The notes under the pieces: generated by a model
Told to the model about the DNA's origin: nothing
The model's input: the letters and a program-made list of their open reading frames with translations, nothing else
The model's database searches: none
NCBI RefSeq assembly: GCF_003386195.1
Contig: NZ_QRDX01000005.1
Location: forward strand, 160,915-224,914
Length of the DNA stretch: 64,000 nt
Direction: 5' to 3'
From: Seonamhaeicola aphaedonensis
GTDB lineage: Bacteria; Bacteroidota; Bacteroidia; Flavobacteriales; Flavobacteriaceae
Program-made: the position numbers and the translations under genes
Shown: piece by piece, positions 20,035-30,358 of the stretch
How the letters are laid out: each line of letters begins with the position of its first letter
How positions within the stretch are numbered: position 1 is the stretch's first letter

Positions 20035-21528
20035 ATGAAAAAACTAATCTATATAGTCGCTATTTTCAGTTTACTAATCAATTCTTGTAAAACGAAACCA
20101 TCGACAGAGCAAGTGATTACAGAGGAAAACACAAAACCTAATGTATTGTTTATTTCAGTAGATGATTTAAACAATATGATAGGACCCATTGACAATTTTT
20201 CAAATGTAAAAACCCCAAATTTTGATAGGTTAGCTGAAATGGGCGTAACCTTTACAAATGCACATGTTCAAGCGCCACTTTGTGGCCCTTCTAGAGCGTC
20301 CATCATGACGGGGTTGCGACCCTCTAATACTGGAATTTATGGAATGGTTCATGATAATGAAATAAGAAGGCAAGGAAACCCTGCCACTAAAGACATTACC
20401 TTTTTACCCGAATATTTTAACAATAACGGTTACCATACCATGGGGATTGGCAAGTTATTTCATAATCATGCACCAGATAGTGTGTTTCATGAATCTGGTG
20501 GACGTGTAAAAGGGTTTGGACCATTACCTAAAAAACGCTTTGTATGGGATGGCTACGGAAAGGGAATTAAAGGTGTACATGGTAGAACGAGTACAGACTG
20601 GGGTGCATTTCCAGAAAATGATACCTTAATGCCAGACCACGCTTCGGCAAATTGGGCCATTGAGCGTTTACAACGCGATTATGACCAACCATTCTTTTTG
20701 GGGGTTGGATTTTTAAGGGTACATGTACCTTTATATGTACCTCAAAAGTGGTTCGATTTATATCCTTTAGAAGACATTGAAACACCACCTTATAGAGCAG
20801 ATGATTTAGTAGATATTCCAGATGTTGGTTTACAGATTAACGATTTACCTATGATGCCTTCTACAAAATGGGCGATTGAAAGTGGTGAGTGGAAAAAAAT
20901 TGTACAAGCCTATTTGGCCTGTATTAGTTTTGTTGATAATGAGTTGGGGCGTATTTTAGATGCCTTAGAAAATAGCAAATATGCCGATAATACTATTATT
21001 GTCTTGTTGTCTGACCACGGCTATCGTTTAGGTGAAAAAGAAACCTTTGCTAAACATGGGCTTTGGGAAACTGCTACAAAAGCGCCATTAATGTTTGTAG
21101 GACCAGATTTACCAAAAGGTAAAAAGATTGACGCTCCTGTGGAATTTTTATCCATTTACCCAACATTATTAGAATTAAGTGGTCTTCCTACTTATAGTAG
21201 AAATGAAGGTAAAAGTTTAGTGTCTATGATGACCAACAATGAAGGTGTTGAGGAATCGTATGCATTAACTACCTATGGCATGAATAATCATGCCGTCAGA
21301 ACCAATCAGTTTAGGTATATTCAATATGAAGATGGTACTCAAGAATTGTATGACCATGCTAATGACCCTAACGAGTGGAATAATATTGCAAGTAATGCGG
21401 AATATAAAGACAAAATGGAGGAGTTAAAAAAATTATTACCAACCAGAAATGTAAAGTGGGATGAAAAATCACAATATACGTTTCAACCTTATTTTGTAGA
21501 GCAGAAGGCAAGAACTAGTTTAGAATAA
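20035..21528 (+). CDS. Sulfatase (S1 family) lipoprotein
   Basis: Formylglycine sulfatase of 497 aa with lipobox LINSC. Metal site VDDLNN near 43; maturation motif C83-G-P-S-R followed by ASIMTGLRPSNTGIYG; later LLSDHGYRLGEKETFAKHGLWE with the conserved DHG and Lys-His. All core catalytic features are intact, in contrast to the sulfatase at 14898. The overall pattern resembles iduronate-2-sulfatase-like proteins. Likely removes sulfate from a rhamnose or uronate residue; the position is not readable from the motif alone. Confidence 0.92.
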   Translation: MKKLIYIVAIFSLLINSCKTKPSTEQVITEENTKPNVLFISVDDLNNMIGPIDNFSNVKTPNFDRLAEMGVTFTNAHVQAPLCGPSRASIMTGLRPSNTGIYGMVHDNEIRRQGNPATKDITFLPEYFNNNGYHTMGIGKLFHNHAPDSVFHESGGRVKGFGPLPKKRFVWDGYGKGIKGVHGRTSTDWGAFPENDTLMPDHASANWAIERLQRDYDQPFFLGVGFLRVHVPLYVPQKWFDLYPLEDIETPPYRADDLVDIPDVGLQINDLPMMPSTKWAIESGEWKKIVQAYLACISFVDNELGRILDALENSKYADNTIIVLLSDHGYRLGEKETFAKHGLWETATKAPLMFVGPDLPKGKKIDAPVEFLSIYPTLLELSGLPTYSRNEGKSLVSMMTNNEGVEESYALTTYGMNNHAVRTNQFRYIQYEDGTQELYDHANDPNEWNNIASNAEYKDKMEELKKLLPTRNVKWDEKSQYTFQPYFVEQKARTSLE

Positions 21529-21568
21529 AAAGATATAGTCTATCGGTCGTAAAGATAAAAATCAAACC

Positions 21569-22987
21569 ATGTTTAAAATAATTAATTATACTTTCATTTG
21601 TTTTCTTGTATTGGTGTCTTGTAAAAATGCACAAGAGAAAACCTTAGTAAAGCAAGAAACAAAACCCAAAAATATTTTGTTTATCGCCGTTGACGATTTG
21701 CGCCCAGAATTGAATTTTTATGGTGCCAATCATATAAAATCACCTAACCTTGATAAACTAGCTAGTGAAAGTTTGGTGTTTAATCGAGCCTACTGTAACG
21801 TGCCAGTTTGTGGTGCTTCAAGAGCAAGTTTGCTTACAGGTGCTAGACCAACGCGTCATCGCTTTATTGATGCTAAAACGGAAAAAGACCATGATTACCC
21901 AGAGGCTGTATCATTGCCCATGCTTTTAAAACAGAATGGATATAAAACAATATCAACTGGTAAAATATACCATGGCGGTAAAGACGATAATGCTGCTTGG
22001 GATTCGAGATGGTTTCCTAAAGGAAATGTTAGAGATTATCAATTAACTGAAAGTTCAGAGCAAGCAATAGCAACAGGTTATGGACCTCCTTTTGAAAATA
22101 TAGCTGTTGAAGACGGTGCTTATTTTGACGGTAAAATTGCTAAAAAAGGGATAGAAGACTTGCGAAAACTAAAAGAAGGGAATCAACCATTTTTTTTGGC
22201 ACTTGGTTTTATGAAACCACATTTACCATTCAATGCACCCAAAAAGTATTGGGATTTGTACGATAGAAGTACTATTGAGCTTCCTGAAAGCTACGTGCAA
22301 CCAAAAACGACACCTAAAGAGGCCTTTCATAAATTTGGGGAATTACGTAAATATAGTAATATCCCTAAAAATGGTGATGTGCCAGAAGATATGGCTAAAG
22401 AAATGATTCATGGCTATTATGCCTGTGTTAGCTATGTGGATGCACAAATTGGTTTGGTTTTGGAGGAGTTAAAGCGTTTAGAGTTAGAAGACGAAACCAT
22501 CGTAATTTTATGGGGTGACCATGGTTGGAATTTAGGTGACCATAAATTATGGTGTAAACACGTCACTTTTGCAACCGCTTTAAGAACACCACTTATCATA
22601 AAAGTTCCAGGTAAAACAAGTGGGCAAAAAACGGATGCCATAACCGAATACATAGATATTTATCCAAGTTTAGCGGAGTTAGTTGGTTTGGATAGTCCTA
22701 AAACCGTTGAAGGACAAAGTTTTGTGCCAATTATAAATGGAGAAATACCAGAAAAGGATTGGGGAGTTTCTAAATTTAGGGATATGGTTACCTTAATAAA
22801 AGGCGATTTGTTTTATACGGAATGGGTTAAAGATGATGGGATAGCTTATGCGCGTATGTTATTCGATCATAAAACAGATCCTTTAGAATTAGATAATTTA
22901 GCTGAAAAGCCAGAATACCAAGACACTGTAAATCAACTTGCTGTGGAGCTTAGAGAAAAATGGGGTAAAGATTTCTTAAGTAAATAG
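21569..22987 (+). CDS. Sulfatase (S1 family) lipoprotein with CGASR motif
   Basis: Sulfatase of 472 aa, lipobox LVSC. Metal residues in VDDLRPELN, maturation motif C81-G-A-S-R (Ala in place of Pro is an accepted variant), then LLTGARPT; late [16 protein letters not shown]. It shares long stretches with the truncated sulfatase at the window start ([36 protein letters not shown]), so the two are recent paralogs, possibly with different sulfate positions. It lies 40 bases after the previous sulfatase and five before the DUF1961 gene. Confidence 0.92.
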   Translation: MFKIINYTFICFLVLVSCKNAQEKTLVKQETKPKNILFIAVDDLRPELNFYGANHIKSPNLDKLASESLVFNRAYCNVPVCGASRASLLTGARPTRHRFIDAKTEKDHDYPEAVSLPMLLKQNGYKTISTGKIYHGGKDDNAAWDSRWFPKGNVRDYQLTESSEQAIATGYGPPFENIAVEDGAYFDGKIAKKGIEDLRKLKEGNQPFFLALGFMKPHLPFNAPKKYWDLYDRSTIELPESYVQPKTTPKEAFHKFGELRKYSNIPKNGDVPEDMAKEMIHGYYACVSYVDAQIGLVLEELKRLELEDETIVILWGDHGWNLGDHKLWCKHVTFATALRTPLIIKVPGKTSGQKTDAITEYIDIYPSLAELVGLDSPKTVEGQSFVPIINGEIPEKDWGVSKFRDMVTLIKGDLFYTEWVKDDGIAYARMLFDHKTDPLELDNLAEKPEYQDTVNQLAVELREKWGKDFLSK

Positions 22988-22992
22988 TATTT

Positions 22993-23775
22993 ATGAAGTG
23001 GAATGTATTCTTATTGGTGTTTTTAGTCCTTGTAGTTTCTTGCAAAACAAACAAGCCTCTTAACAAAAAGAACAGCGATACTCAAGATGATTGGAAATTA
23101 GCTTTTCAGGATGATTGTACCGAAGACTGGACAAAACAATGGACTTTAGATGGTTTAATTGCTACGGTTGAAAATACTCAAGAAGGCATGCATTTTAACG
23201 CAGGTCCTGAAGCCGGAAATGATGAACATCATGCTGTTTTATGGACAAAAGATTCCTATAGTGGAGATGTAAAAATTGAGTTTGATTACATAAAAACCGA
23301 TGACGCCAATAAGTATGTAAATATTCTATACATTCAAGCAACTGGAGATGAAGAGGGTGTTTACGAGAAAGATATTGCTAATTGGAAGCGCTTACGAGAG
23401 GTTCCTAAAATGAGAATGTATTTCGAGAATATGAACACGTTTCATATTAGTTTTTCAGCTTTTGGTAATGATGGTGCTGGCTTACACTATGTGCGCGCAC
23501 GACGTTATCCCAAACCAAAGGACAAACCCTTTAATAGTATTGTAGTTGAGCCATCGTACGATATGCAAGGTTTATTTGAAAAAGGAAAAATCTATCATAT
23601 AACGGCCATCAAAACTTCAGAAAAGCTCAGTTTTAAAATGGAGCATCAAAATGAAACACAATATTTTGGATGGGATATTACCAAAGTAGCTCCAATTTCA
23701 GAGGGAAGAATAGGGTTACGACACATGTACACACGTACAGCTATTTATAAAAACTTCAAAATTTATACGAAGTAG
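22993..23775 (+). CDS. DUF1961 / YesU-like lipoprotein
   Basis: 260-aa lipoprotein (lipobox VVSC, Cys17). The rest reads as one lectin-like beta-sandwich: ATVENTQEGMHFNAGPEAG, HHAVLWTKDSYSGDVKIEFDY, and a conserved end GRIGLRHMYTRTAIYKNFKIY. This pattern recalls DUF1961, whose founder YesU is encoded in the Bacillus subtilis rhamnogalacturonan operon, so the family has a link to rhamnose/uronate polymers. No catalytic role is established to my knowledge. Position inside the operon, five bases after a sulfatase, suggests a binding or hydrolytic role on a pathway oligosaccharide. Family call from memory. Confidence 0.7.
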   Translation: MKWNVFLLVFLVLVVSCKTNKPLNKKNSDTQDDWKLAFQDDCTEDWTKQWTLDGLIATVENTQEGMHFNAGPEAGNDEHHAVLWTKDSYSGDVKIEFDYIKTDDANKYVNILYIQATGDEEGVYEKDIANWKRLREVPKMRMYFENMNTFHISFSAFGNDGAGLHYVRARRYPKPKDKPFNSIVVEPSYDMQGLFEKGKIYHITAIKTSEKLSFKMEHQNETQYFGWDITKVAPISEGRIGLRHMYTRTAIYKNFKIYTK

Positions 23776-23832
23776 TGGAATGGAATAATATCTTTTTAAA
23801 ACAAATGAAGTATTAAGAAAAACTAGGCAAAA

Positions 23833-24903
23833 ATGAGAAGCGTTTTAGGTTTATTACTTATTAGTGTTTTGTTATTGGGTTGTAAACAATCGAAGCAAAC
23901 AAAACAAATTTCGAATTTAGAATCTGAAGCATTAGAGGAAAATCAACCTATAGTAGTGCAGTTTATTATTGATGGTTTAATGAAAGATGCCGCGGAAACA
24001 GCTATTGCCGCCGGTGCTGAGCATCTGAAATATTTTTCCGAAAATGGAGTCGTTGTAGAAGATGCTTATTCTAACAGTCCTATGGGGCGTGTAAAATTAC
24101 CAGATGGCACTGAACCTTGGGGAGGTGCATCGCCACCAAATATTGGGATGCATACGGGAACGCATGTTTTTGAAAACCAAGATTTAGACGATATTTTTCT
24201 TTCTGCAAGACAAAACGGTATTAAATCAGTGTATGTTGGTGGTCATACTTTGTATGACGTTTTTAAAACACCAGATGTGTATTACGCTGAAATTATGCCA
24301 GATGAAAAAGTGGTAGCGTTGGGCATAAAACATATAAAGGAAGATGGTGCAAGATTGGTAAGGTTGCATTTACAGGAAATTAGAAGCTACTGGAAAGGTC
24401 CACAAGATAAAGCCAACCCAGATTCAGCATATATTAAAGCCATTTTAAATGCGGATGCACAATTAGGGAAATTGATAAATTTCTTAAAGGAGGAAAATTT
24501 ATGGAAAAACACATTTTTTATTATTTCTGCAGACCATGGTATGGGTACATTAACTAAAAGTAATCATCTGCCAGAACAATTATCTTCATGGCAGATTTAC
24601 ATGAATTTTTATGGTCCAGGTGTTAAAAAAGGAACGACTATTCCTTATGCCGAATCTCCAGACGTAGCTATAATGACTAATTATTTTATGGGCTTGCCAA
24701 ACCTAAAAGGTTACACTTCAAAAGTAAGTACTTTAAAACAATTGGGTACAACAGGAACTTTTCTTAAAAATATTCTAGAGGGAAATCCTAATGATATTTC
24801 ACATCCCCAATGGATTAAAAGTTATCTAGATGATAATGCTGGGTCTCCAGCTAATGATTATTTACATTACAGAGAGGCGATGTTGAAGTTTATAAATAAT
24901 TAA
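23833..24903 (+). CDS. Alkaline-phosphatase-superfamily hydrolase lipoprotein, no formylglycine motif
   Basis: 356 aa, lipobox LLGC. FIIDGL near residues 40-45 and ISADHGMGTLTKSNH late in the protein mark the two metal-site halves of the alkaline phosphatase/sulfatase superfamily. No CxPSR is present; where the nucleophile should be, the sequence reads GGASPPNIGMHTGTHVFEN, which suggests a Ser or Thr nucleophile as in phosphodiesterases and phosphatases. It is also shorter than the sulfatases here. What ester it would cleave in a sulfated-polysaccharide operon is unclear. It is separated by 57 bases from the gene before and 48 from the next. Confidence 0.75.
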   Translation: MRSVLGLLLISVLLLGCKQSKQTKQISNLESEALEENQPIVVQFIIDGLMKDAAETAIAAGAEHLKYFSENGVVVEDAYSNSPMGRVKLPDGTEPWGGASPPNIGMHTGTHVFENQDLDDIFLSARQNGIKSVYVGGHTLYDVFKTPDVYYAEIMPDEKVVALGIKHIKEDGARLVRLHLQEIRSYWKGPQDKANPDSAYIKAILNADAQLGKLINFLKEENLWKNTFFIISADHGMGTLTKSNHLPEQLSSWQIYMNFYGPGVKKGTTIPYAESPDVAIMTNYFMGLPNLKGYTSKVSTLKQLGTTGTFLKNILEGNPNDISHPQWIKSYLDDNAGSPANDYLHYREAMLKFINN

Positions 24904-24951
24904 TTGCAACAAATAAGAAAACTCTTGATTGAGTTGTTAAAGACTTGTAAA

Positions 24952-27819
24952 ATGAATAAATCCATTTTTTTTAAAATAGTTTTAGTTTCATGTATTGGTT
25001 TTTTACTTAATTGTGACTCTGATAGTGAAAATAAAATAAATCCATCTCATAAATCAACTCAAGATTTATTCTCAGGTTTTCAAAATCCACCTGCCGAAGC
25101 AAGACCATTTGTACGTTGGTGGTGGAATGGCAATAAAATAAAAAAAGAGGAACTAGACAGGCAGCTAGAATCTTTAAAAAATGTGGGGTTTGGTGGTGTT
25201 GAAATAAATCCCATTGCTATGCCAGATGCGACGCCAACAGATGAAAAATCTTTGGTTTGGATGAGTGATGAGTGGGTAGACCTTGTAGTGCATGCCTGTA
25301 AAAAAACACAAGACTTAGGTATGATTACCGATATGATTGCAGGAACGGGTTGGCCTTTTGGTGGTGAATTTTTAAATGAAGATGAAACTTGCCAACGCAT
25401 AGTTACAGATAATATATGGTACAAGGCAGGTGATGTTATTGAGATAAGTGAACAGTATTTAATTAATTATTACAAGAATAAATTTAAAAATAGCCGTGAC
25501 GAGAAACGCAACAGCGAACGCACCATATGGAGCCTATCAGGTGTTTCATTGATCCCTTCTAATTGTATTTCCATAGATCAAATAATTGACCTTGTCGAAC
25601 ACCAGGATGACTCAGGTAGTATTTTATATACCATAAAAGGAGAAGGGAAATATATGCTGTCCTATCAATTATTACAACAAGATTTTAGGGATGTTACTTT
25701 GGGAGCGCCAGGAGGTGCTGGTCCTGTTATAGATCATTACAAAAAGGAAATGACTTTGGCCTATTTAAATAGGATGAAAAAAATTTCAGAGCGTTCGGGG
25801 ATGCCTTTAAATCAATTAATTCGAGCTTTGTTTTGCGATAGTATAGAGGTCTCTGGTGCCAATTGGAGTGATGGGTTTTCAGAATTGTTTTTCAAAACAT
25901 ATGGCTATAAACTTGACCCTTGGATGGCTTTTGTGTTTTACCAAGGTCATCAAGATTATTCGAAAAGTAACTATACCAATAATTTTTCGGAAGAATTCAA
26001 AAGTCAAATTAAGCGTGTGCGTTTTGATTATAATAACATGTTAGTGGAAACGTTTTTGAAGAATTTTACCAAGACGTATAAAGCGTTCTGTGAAGAAAAT
26101 GGCATTTTATGTCGCTACCAAGCCTACGGAACCCCGTTTTTAATGGGAATGATGGATGGTTATATGATACCCGATATTCCTGAAAGTAATAACTGGATTT
26201 ATTCGGCTAAAATGAAAGATTCGCTCTGGCAATGGAGTCAGTCTCATGGCTATATGATATGGAATTTATACGCTTCATCAGGAGCGCATCTAACGGGTAA
26301 AAAAATAACCAGTTGCGAAACTATGACCAATACCAATGGTGTTTTTAGAACCACGTTGGAGGAGATTAAACAGCATGACGACATGAATTTCATAACCGGT
26401 ATCAATCACTCGGTTTTACATGGGTATAATTATTCTCCAAAGGATGCGCCTTTTCCTGGTTGGATTCGCTACGGTGCTTATTTTAGTGAGCAAAACCCAT
26501 GGTGGAAACATTTATGTAGTTGGGTAGATTATAATGCGCGATTGTCTTATGTGTTTCAAAACTCAAAAGCTGAAAAATCTATTGCCATCTTAGGGCCAAC
26601 TTCCGATTTGTGGGGCGATAAAGGTTTGGCAAGAGAGCCGTTTCATTTAGAACCAGAGTATTTGTATAAGTTATGGGAACCTATAAGTCAGTTAGGGTAT
26701 TCATGCGATTATATTAATCAAAATGTATTGGTTAATTCGGAGTTAAACGATGGCGTTTTAACCTATGGAGATATGAATTTTAAACTGCTGGTGTTAGCCA
26801 ACTTGGAATCAGTAGATATTAAAGTAGCTAAAAAATTAAAAGATTTTGTGGCTTCTGGTGGAAAGATTGTCGTTATTGATGGGTTACCTGATAAGTCTTT
26901 AGGATATGGTGATTATCAGGCTAACGATGCCCTTATTTCACGAATTATGACTGATATTCAAAGTAATTATACGTCATCAATTATTAGCGTTAACTCACCA
27001 AATTCGATTGAGAAATTATTCTCATGGACGGAAGAAGTTTTAAAGAAATCTCAACTCTCACCAGATGTTGAAATTAGTAATCCTAGTAAAAATGTATTTC
27101 AAATTCATCAAAACACTTCAAAAGAAATTATTTATTTCTTTACCAATATCAATCGTTACGAGACTTCTAGTTTTAAGGCGAAATTCCCGTTTCAAAATAA
27201 ATATCCATACCTCTGGAATCCTGAAAATGGTGAGCGTAAGCCTTATTATTTTGAAACATCTTCAAATGAATTAGACATCAGTTTAGAGCCACTTCAATCT
27301 TTATTGTTAGTATTTGAAGATGAAAAACCAGATATTACAGCTGAGGATAAGAAAACCAGGTTGGTGTTTTCAAAAGAAATACAAACGAATTGGGAGGTAG
27401 TAGGGAATAGAGTTGATGGAGAAAGTTTTACATGGAATATGACTGCTTTACAGGATTTTGGTGCATCAAAAGATAAAACACAAAATACGTTTGCAGGAAC
27501 TCTAATCTATAAAACGAAAATTACTGTTCAAGACGCTATTACACATTTAGATTTAGGCAATGTGAATGAAGGCATTGCAGAACTCTATATAAACGGTGAA
27601 AAAGTTGGTAAACATTGGTACGGAAGTGCCATATATCCTGTGTCCGATTTTCTAAAAGAAGGCGAAAACGCTATTGAAATTCACTATACCACTGTTTTGG
27701 CAAATTATTGCCTATCTTTAGATATTCCCGCTATTAATAGATGGACGATTAGATACAAAGATGAGCCTTTAACTTCAGTCGGCTTGGAGGGACCAATTAA
27801 ACTGATGACATATGAGTAA
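24952..27819 (+). CDS. GH106-like alpha-L-rhamnosidase lipoprotein
   Basis: Second GH106-like protein (955 aa from the ATG at 24952, which gives lipobox FLLNC; an upstream TTG would bury the signal peptide). FSGFQNPPAEARPFVRWWWNG at ~30-50 and the barrel start LDRQLESLKNVGFGGVEINP match the same region of the GH106 at 9948, but the two are only distantly similar. The end carries a GH2-like jelly-roll (FAGTLIYKTKI, LDLGNVNEGIAELYINGEKVGKHW). Likely an exo-rhamnosidase of different linkage or sulfation preference. The tail of this gene contains an ATG (27812) usable by the next gene, so the two are translationally linked. Confidence 0.8.
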   Translation: MNKSIFFKIVLVSCIGFLLNCDSDSENKINPSHKSTQDLFSGFQNPPAEARPFVRWWWNGNKIKKEELDRQLESLKNVGFGGVEINPIAMPDATPTDEKSLVWMSDEWVDLVVHACKKTQDLGMITDMIAGTGWPFGGEFLNEDETCQRIVTDNIWYKAGDVIEISEQYLINYYKNKFKNSRDEKRNSERTIWSLSGVSLIPSNCISIDQIIDLVEHQDDSGSILYTIKGEGKYMLSYQLLQQDFRDVTLGAPGGAGPVIDHYKKEMTLAYLNRMKKISERSGMPLNQLIRALFCDSIEVSGANWSDGFSELFFKTYGYKLDPWMAFVFYQGHQDYSKSNYTNNFSEEFKSQIKRVRFDYNNMLVETFLKNFTKTYKAFCEENGILCRYQAYGTPFLMGMMDGYMIPDIPESNNWIYSAKMKDSLWQWSQSHGYMIWNLYASSGAHLTGKKITSCETMTNTNGVFRTTLEEIKQHDDMNFITGINHSVLHGYNYSPKDAPFPGWIRYGAYFSEQNPWWKHLCSWVDYNARLSYVFQNSKAEKSIAILGPTSDLWGDKGLAREPFHLEPEYLYKLWEPISQLGYSCDYINQNVLVNSELNDGVLTYGDMNFKLLVLANLESVDIKVAKKLKDFVASGGKIVVIDGLPDKSLGYGDYQANDALISRIMTDIQSNYTSSIISVNSPNSIEKLFSWTEEVLKKSQLSPDVEISNPSKNVFQIHQNTSKEIIYFFTNINRYETSSFKAKFPFQNKYPYLWNPENGERKPYYFETSSNELDISLEPLQSLLLVFEDEKPDITAEDKKTRLVFSKEIQTNWEVVGNRVDGESFTWNMTALQDFGASKDKTQNTFAGTLIYKTKITVQDAITHLDLGNVNEGIAELYINGEKVGKHWYGSAIYPVSDFLKEGENAIEIHYTTVLANYCLSLDIPAINRWTIRYKDEPLTSVGLEGPIKLMTYE

Positions 27820-27844
27820 TAGAAATCATAAAATAATACAACGC

Positions 27845-30358
27845 ATGAAACAATTAGAACAATTAAGACTAACAGCTTGCTATGTATTATTGGTATTGAT
27901 TTTAATAACTCAGTTTAAGGTATGGTCTCAAACCCAAGAACGCCCATTTATATTGGTAAAAGCTTCTGAACGTCAAAAAATTCTCGATAAAATAGAAAAA
28001 CAAGATTGGGCAAACGAGATATATACCAACTTGCAAAAGGAAACCGATAAGCAAGTTGAGGTTTTCTATGACAATCCTGAGGCATTCGTTAAACAATTGC
28101 CGTTTGATTGGTCTAAAAGACAACAAAATCAATTTCCTCCATTTTTAAAAACAACACATATAGCTAATGGCGTTCAAGAAAACCTAGATAATGCCACCGA
28201 TGAAGAATGGCAATCCGCAGAACTTTTAATTGAAAATTTACAAGTGGCTTTAAACTGCGGTATTATGTATTACTTAACCGAGGATGAAAAATATGCCTAT
28301 GTAGCGAGTAGTATTTTGTACTCTTTTATAAAATCTGTGCAACAATCAGAAGTTTCACAATGGACAGGAAGAGGGGGTTGGTTGTTTCCTTATGATGGGT
28401 TCCGGGAAGTCCAGGTAATAGGTTACAAGTTACCATTGATATATGATTTCATACATACATATCTCAAAAATGAAGGTACATCTTTTGATATCATTGAAAA
28501 CAGAAAAGTAAGCTTTCCTTTTAACGAGGCTCAAAAGGTATTTAAAACATATGCAAATATTACAGTTAATTACGGACAAACAGGCTCTAATCATTGTGTT
28601 TTAGAAGCTCCTAATTTAGTTTACAATGCTTTGGCTATGGATAATGAATCCGAGCGTGAAAAATGGTTGTCTTATTTTTTATCAGAAAGTACAGAGAATC
28701 AAGATGCGTTGCCAATTATGTACAAAAATTATAAAAAAGAAGGTGATATTTGGCCAGAAACCTCTCAATATTTAAATCATTCTACATCTCTTTTGGCGGA
28801 ATTAATGCTGGTTGTAAACAGATATGATTCATCATTAAAGTTAGGGGAGAAGTATCCAAATGTTTTACATGCTTTACCTAGGTTGGATTATTTTGTATAT
28901 CCCAATAACGAGATTGTGCGTTGGGGAGATGGTCACAGACGTGCTCACGCACCTTATGAGGCTTATGATAATGCCTATGTGTTAGCACAAATGGATGGTC
29001 TAACTGAATTACAAAATAAATTTGCGCCGCTTATTAGTAGAGCTATAAGTAAAGGCAAGTATAAACGAAAAAGTATGGAGGCTTTATTTTGGTATGATAA
29101 TGATTTTAAAGATGCACCGGCCACTATTGAATTGCCCAGAACTGATAAAGTATATCATGCAGGTATTATCATACAACGTAATTTAAGTAGTACCAATAGC
29201 CCTAAAGATGGTTTAATGTGTTTTGTAGGAGGGGCTCACATGGTACATGGGCATGCTGAAGGAATGAATATAGAATTGTATGGAGAAGGACAAGTGTTGG
29301 GTGTAGACCACGGAAGAAAAAAGTATGGACAAGATTTACACGAAAATTATTCCAGGATTTTTGCAGCTCATAATACGGTTATCGTTAATGGGAGTTCCCA
29401 AGGCGAAGGTGGCTGGGTTAATTTAGGAATTAATAAAGTTAAGTCTATCGCCATGGAACCAGAAGTGGGAAGGGAAGCTATTTCTCCATATCATTCATTT
29501 ACTTTAACAAGTTTTGAAGACGATAAAGGTAATAAGGCGGAAGCAACACAAGAGCGTACCTTGGCTTTAATTAGAACGTCGCCAACATCAGGCTATTATG
29601 TAGATGTATTTCGTTCAAAATCTAGACTTCCAAATGAATATCATGACTACTTGTATCACAACATTGGAGATGAACTCACTTTCGAAAATAAGGATTTAGA
29701 CCTTAAAAATACACCAAACAGATATATGTCAAATGCCAATGAACCATGGAAGCGAAATAAACTTTACAGGCATCCGGGTTGGCATTTCTTTGAAGACATA
29801 AAAACTTCAAAAACATATGATAATGATGTAAAAGGGACATTTCATACCAAAAAGTTGAAGCAAGGTGCTGTTTTTATGCAATTACATATTCCCGGTTTTG
29901 AAAACAGAACCTATACAAAAGTAAAAGCACCAACAACTTTCGAGTCTCCTGAGCCTTATGATAGTTTGCCAACACCAACCTTAGTCATTAGAAAAGAAGG
30001 CGAGGCATGGAAGAATCCGTTTGTAGTGGTTTTTGAGCCTTATAATGAAATGGAAGTTCCATCGATTCAGTCAGTTACTAAAATTGAGCAGGATAGATTG
30101 TATAAAGGCTTAAAAGTTATCAGTAAAACTCCCTCTGAAACTTTGATACAATATATCATTACACAATCTAAAAATCAAGTGTTTAAAAGTGACACGTTTG
30201 ATATTTATTTTGAAGGCACTTTTGCAATAATCACTTTAGATGAAAATGAAACCTTAAAGAGTATTTATATTGGGGACGGTAAAGCCTTAAATTATAAAAA
30301 TGAAACTATCCAAACAGAATCAGATAATACGTATTATAAAGAATTTAACAATGAATAA
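27845..30358 (+). CDS. Heparinase II/III-like polysaccharide lyase
   Basis: Secreted protein of 837 aa with signal peptide (MKQLEQLRLTACYVLLVLIL...). An ATG at 27812, overlapping the previous stop codon, would add 11 residues; the 27845 start gives the cleaner signal. Residues ~40-400 look like an alpha-toroid (NYGQTGSNHCVLEAPNLV, ETSQYLNHSTS), and ~440-700 like the heparinase II/III C-terminal beta-sandwich (GGAHMVHGHAEGMNIELYG, AHNTVIVNG). His residues in HGHAEG are likely metal or catalytic ligands. It may be a second ulvan lyase; the PL40 ulvan lyase family is a candidate, but I cannot confirm that from the sequence alone. Confidence 0.8.
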   Translation: MKQLEQLRLTACYVLLVLILITQFKVWSQTQERPFILVKASERQKILDKIEKQDWANEIYTNLQKETDKQVEVFYDNPEAFVKQLPFDWSKRQQNQFPPFLKTTHIANGVQENLDNATDEEWQSAELLIENLQVALNCGIMYYLTEDEKYAYVASSILYSFIKSVQQSEVSQWTGRGGWLFPYDGFREVQVIGYKLPLIYDFIHTYLKNEGTSFDIIENRKVSFPFNEAQKVFKTYANITVNYGQTGSNHCVLEAPNLVYNALAMDNESEREKWLSYFLSESTENQDALPIMYKNYKKEGDIWPETSQYLNHSTSLLAELMLVVNRYDSSLKLGEKYPNVLHALPRLDYFVYPNNEIVRWGDGHRRAHAPYEAYDNAYVLAQMDGLTELQNKFAPLISRAISKGKYKRKSMEALFWYDNDFKDAPATIELPRTDKVYHAGIIIQRNLSSTNSPKDGLMCFVGGAHMVHGHAEGMNIELYGEGQVLGVDHGRKKYGQDLHENYSRIFAAHNTVIVNGSSQGEGGWVNLGINKVKSIAMEPEVGREAISPYHSFTLTSFEDDKGNKAEATQERTLALIRTSPTSGYYVDVFRSKSRLPNEYHDYLYHNIGDELTFENKDLDLKNTPNRYMSNANEPWKRNKLYRHPGWHFFEDIKTSKTYDNDVKGTFHTKKLKQGAVFMQLHIPGFENRTYTKVKAPTTFESPEPYDSLPTPTLVIRKEGEAWKNPFVVVFEPYNEMEVPSIQSVTKIEQDRLYKGLKVISKTPSETLIQYIITQSKNQVFKSDTFDIYFEGTFAIITLDENETLKSIYIGDGKALNYKNETIQTESDNTYYKEFNNE

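Noticed and set aside
24904-24951. TTG start of the second GH106-like gene
   Set aside because: It would place 16 residues before the lipoprotein signal; the ATG at 24952 is right.
30300-30350. Upstream ATG for the lactonase gene
   Set aside because: It lies deep in the heparinase-like gene and adds a hydrophilic lead before the lipobox; the ATG at 30351 fits.
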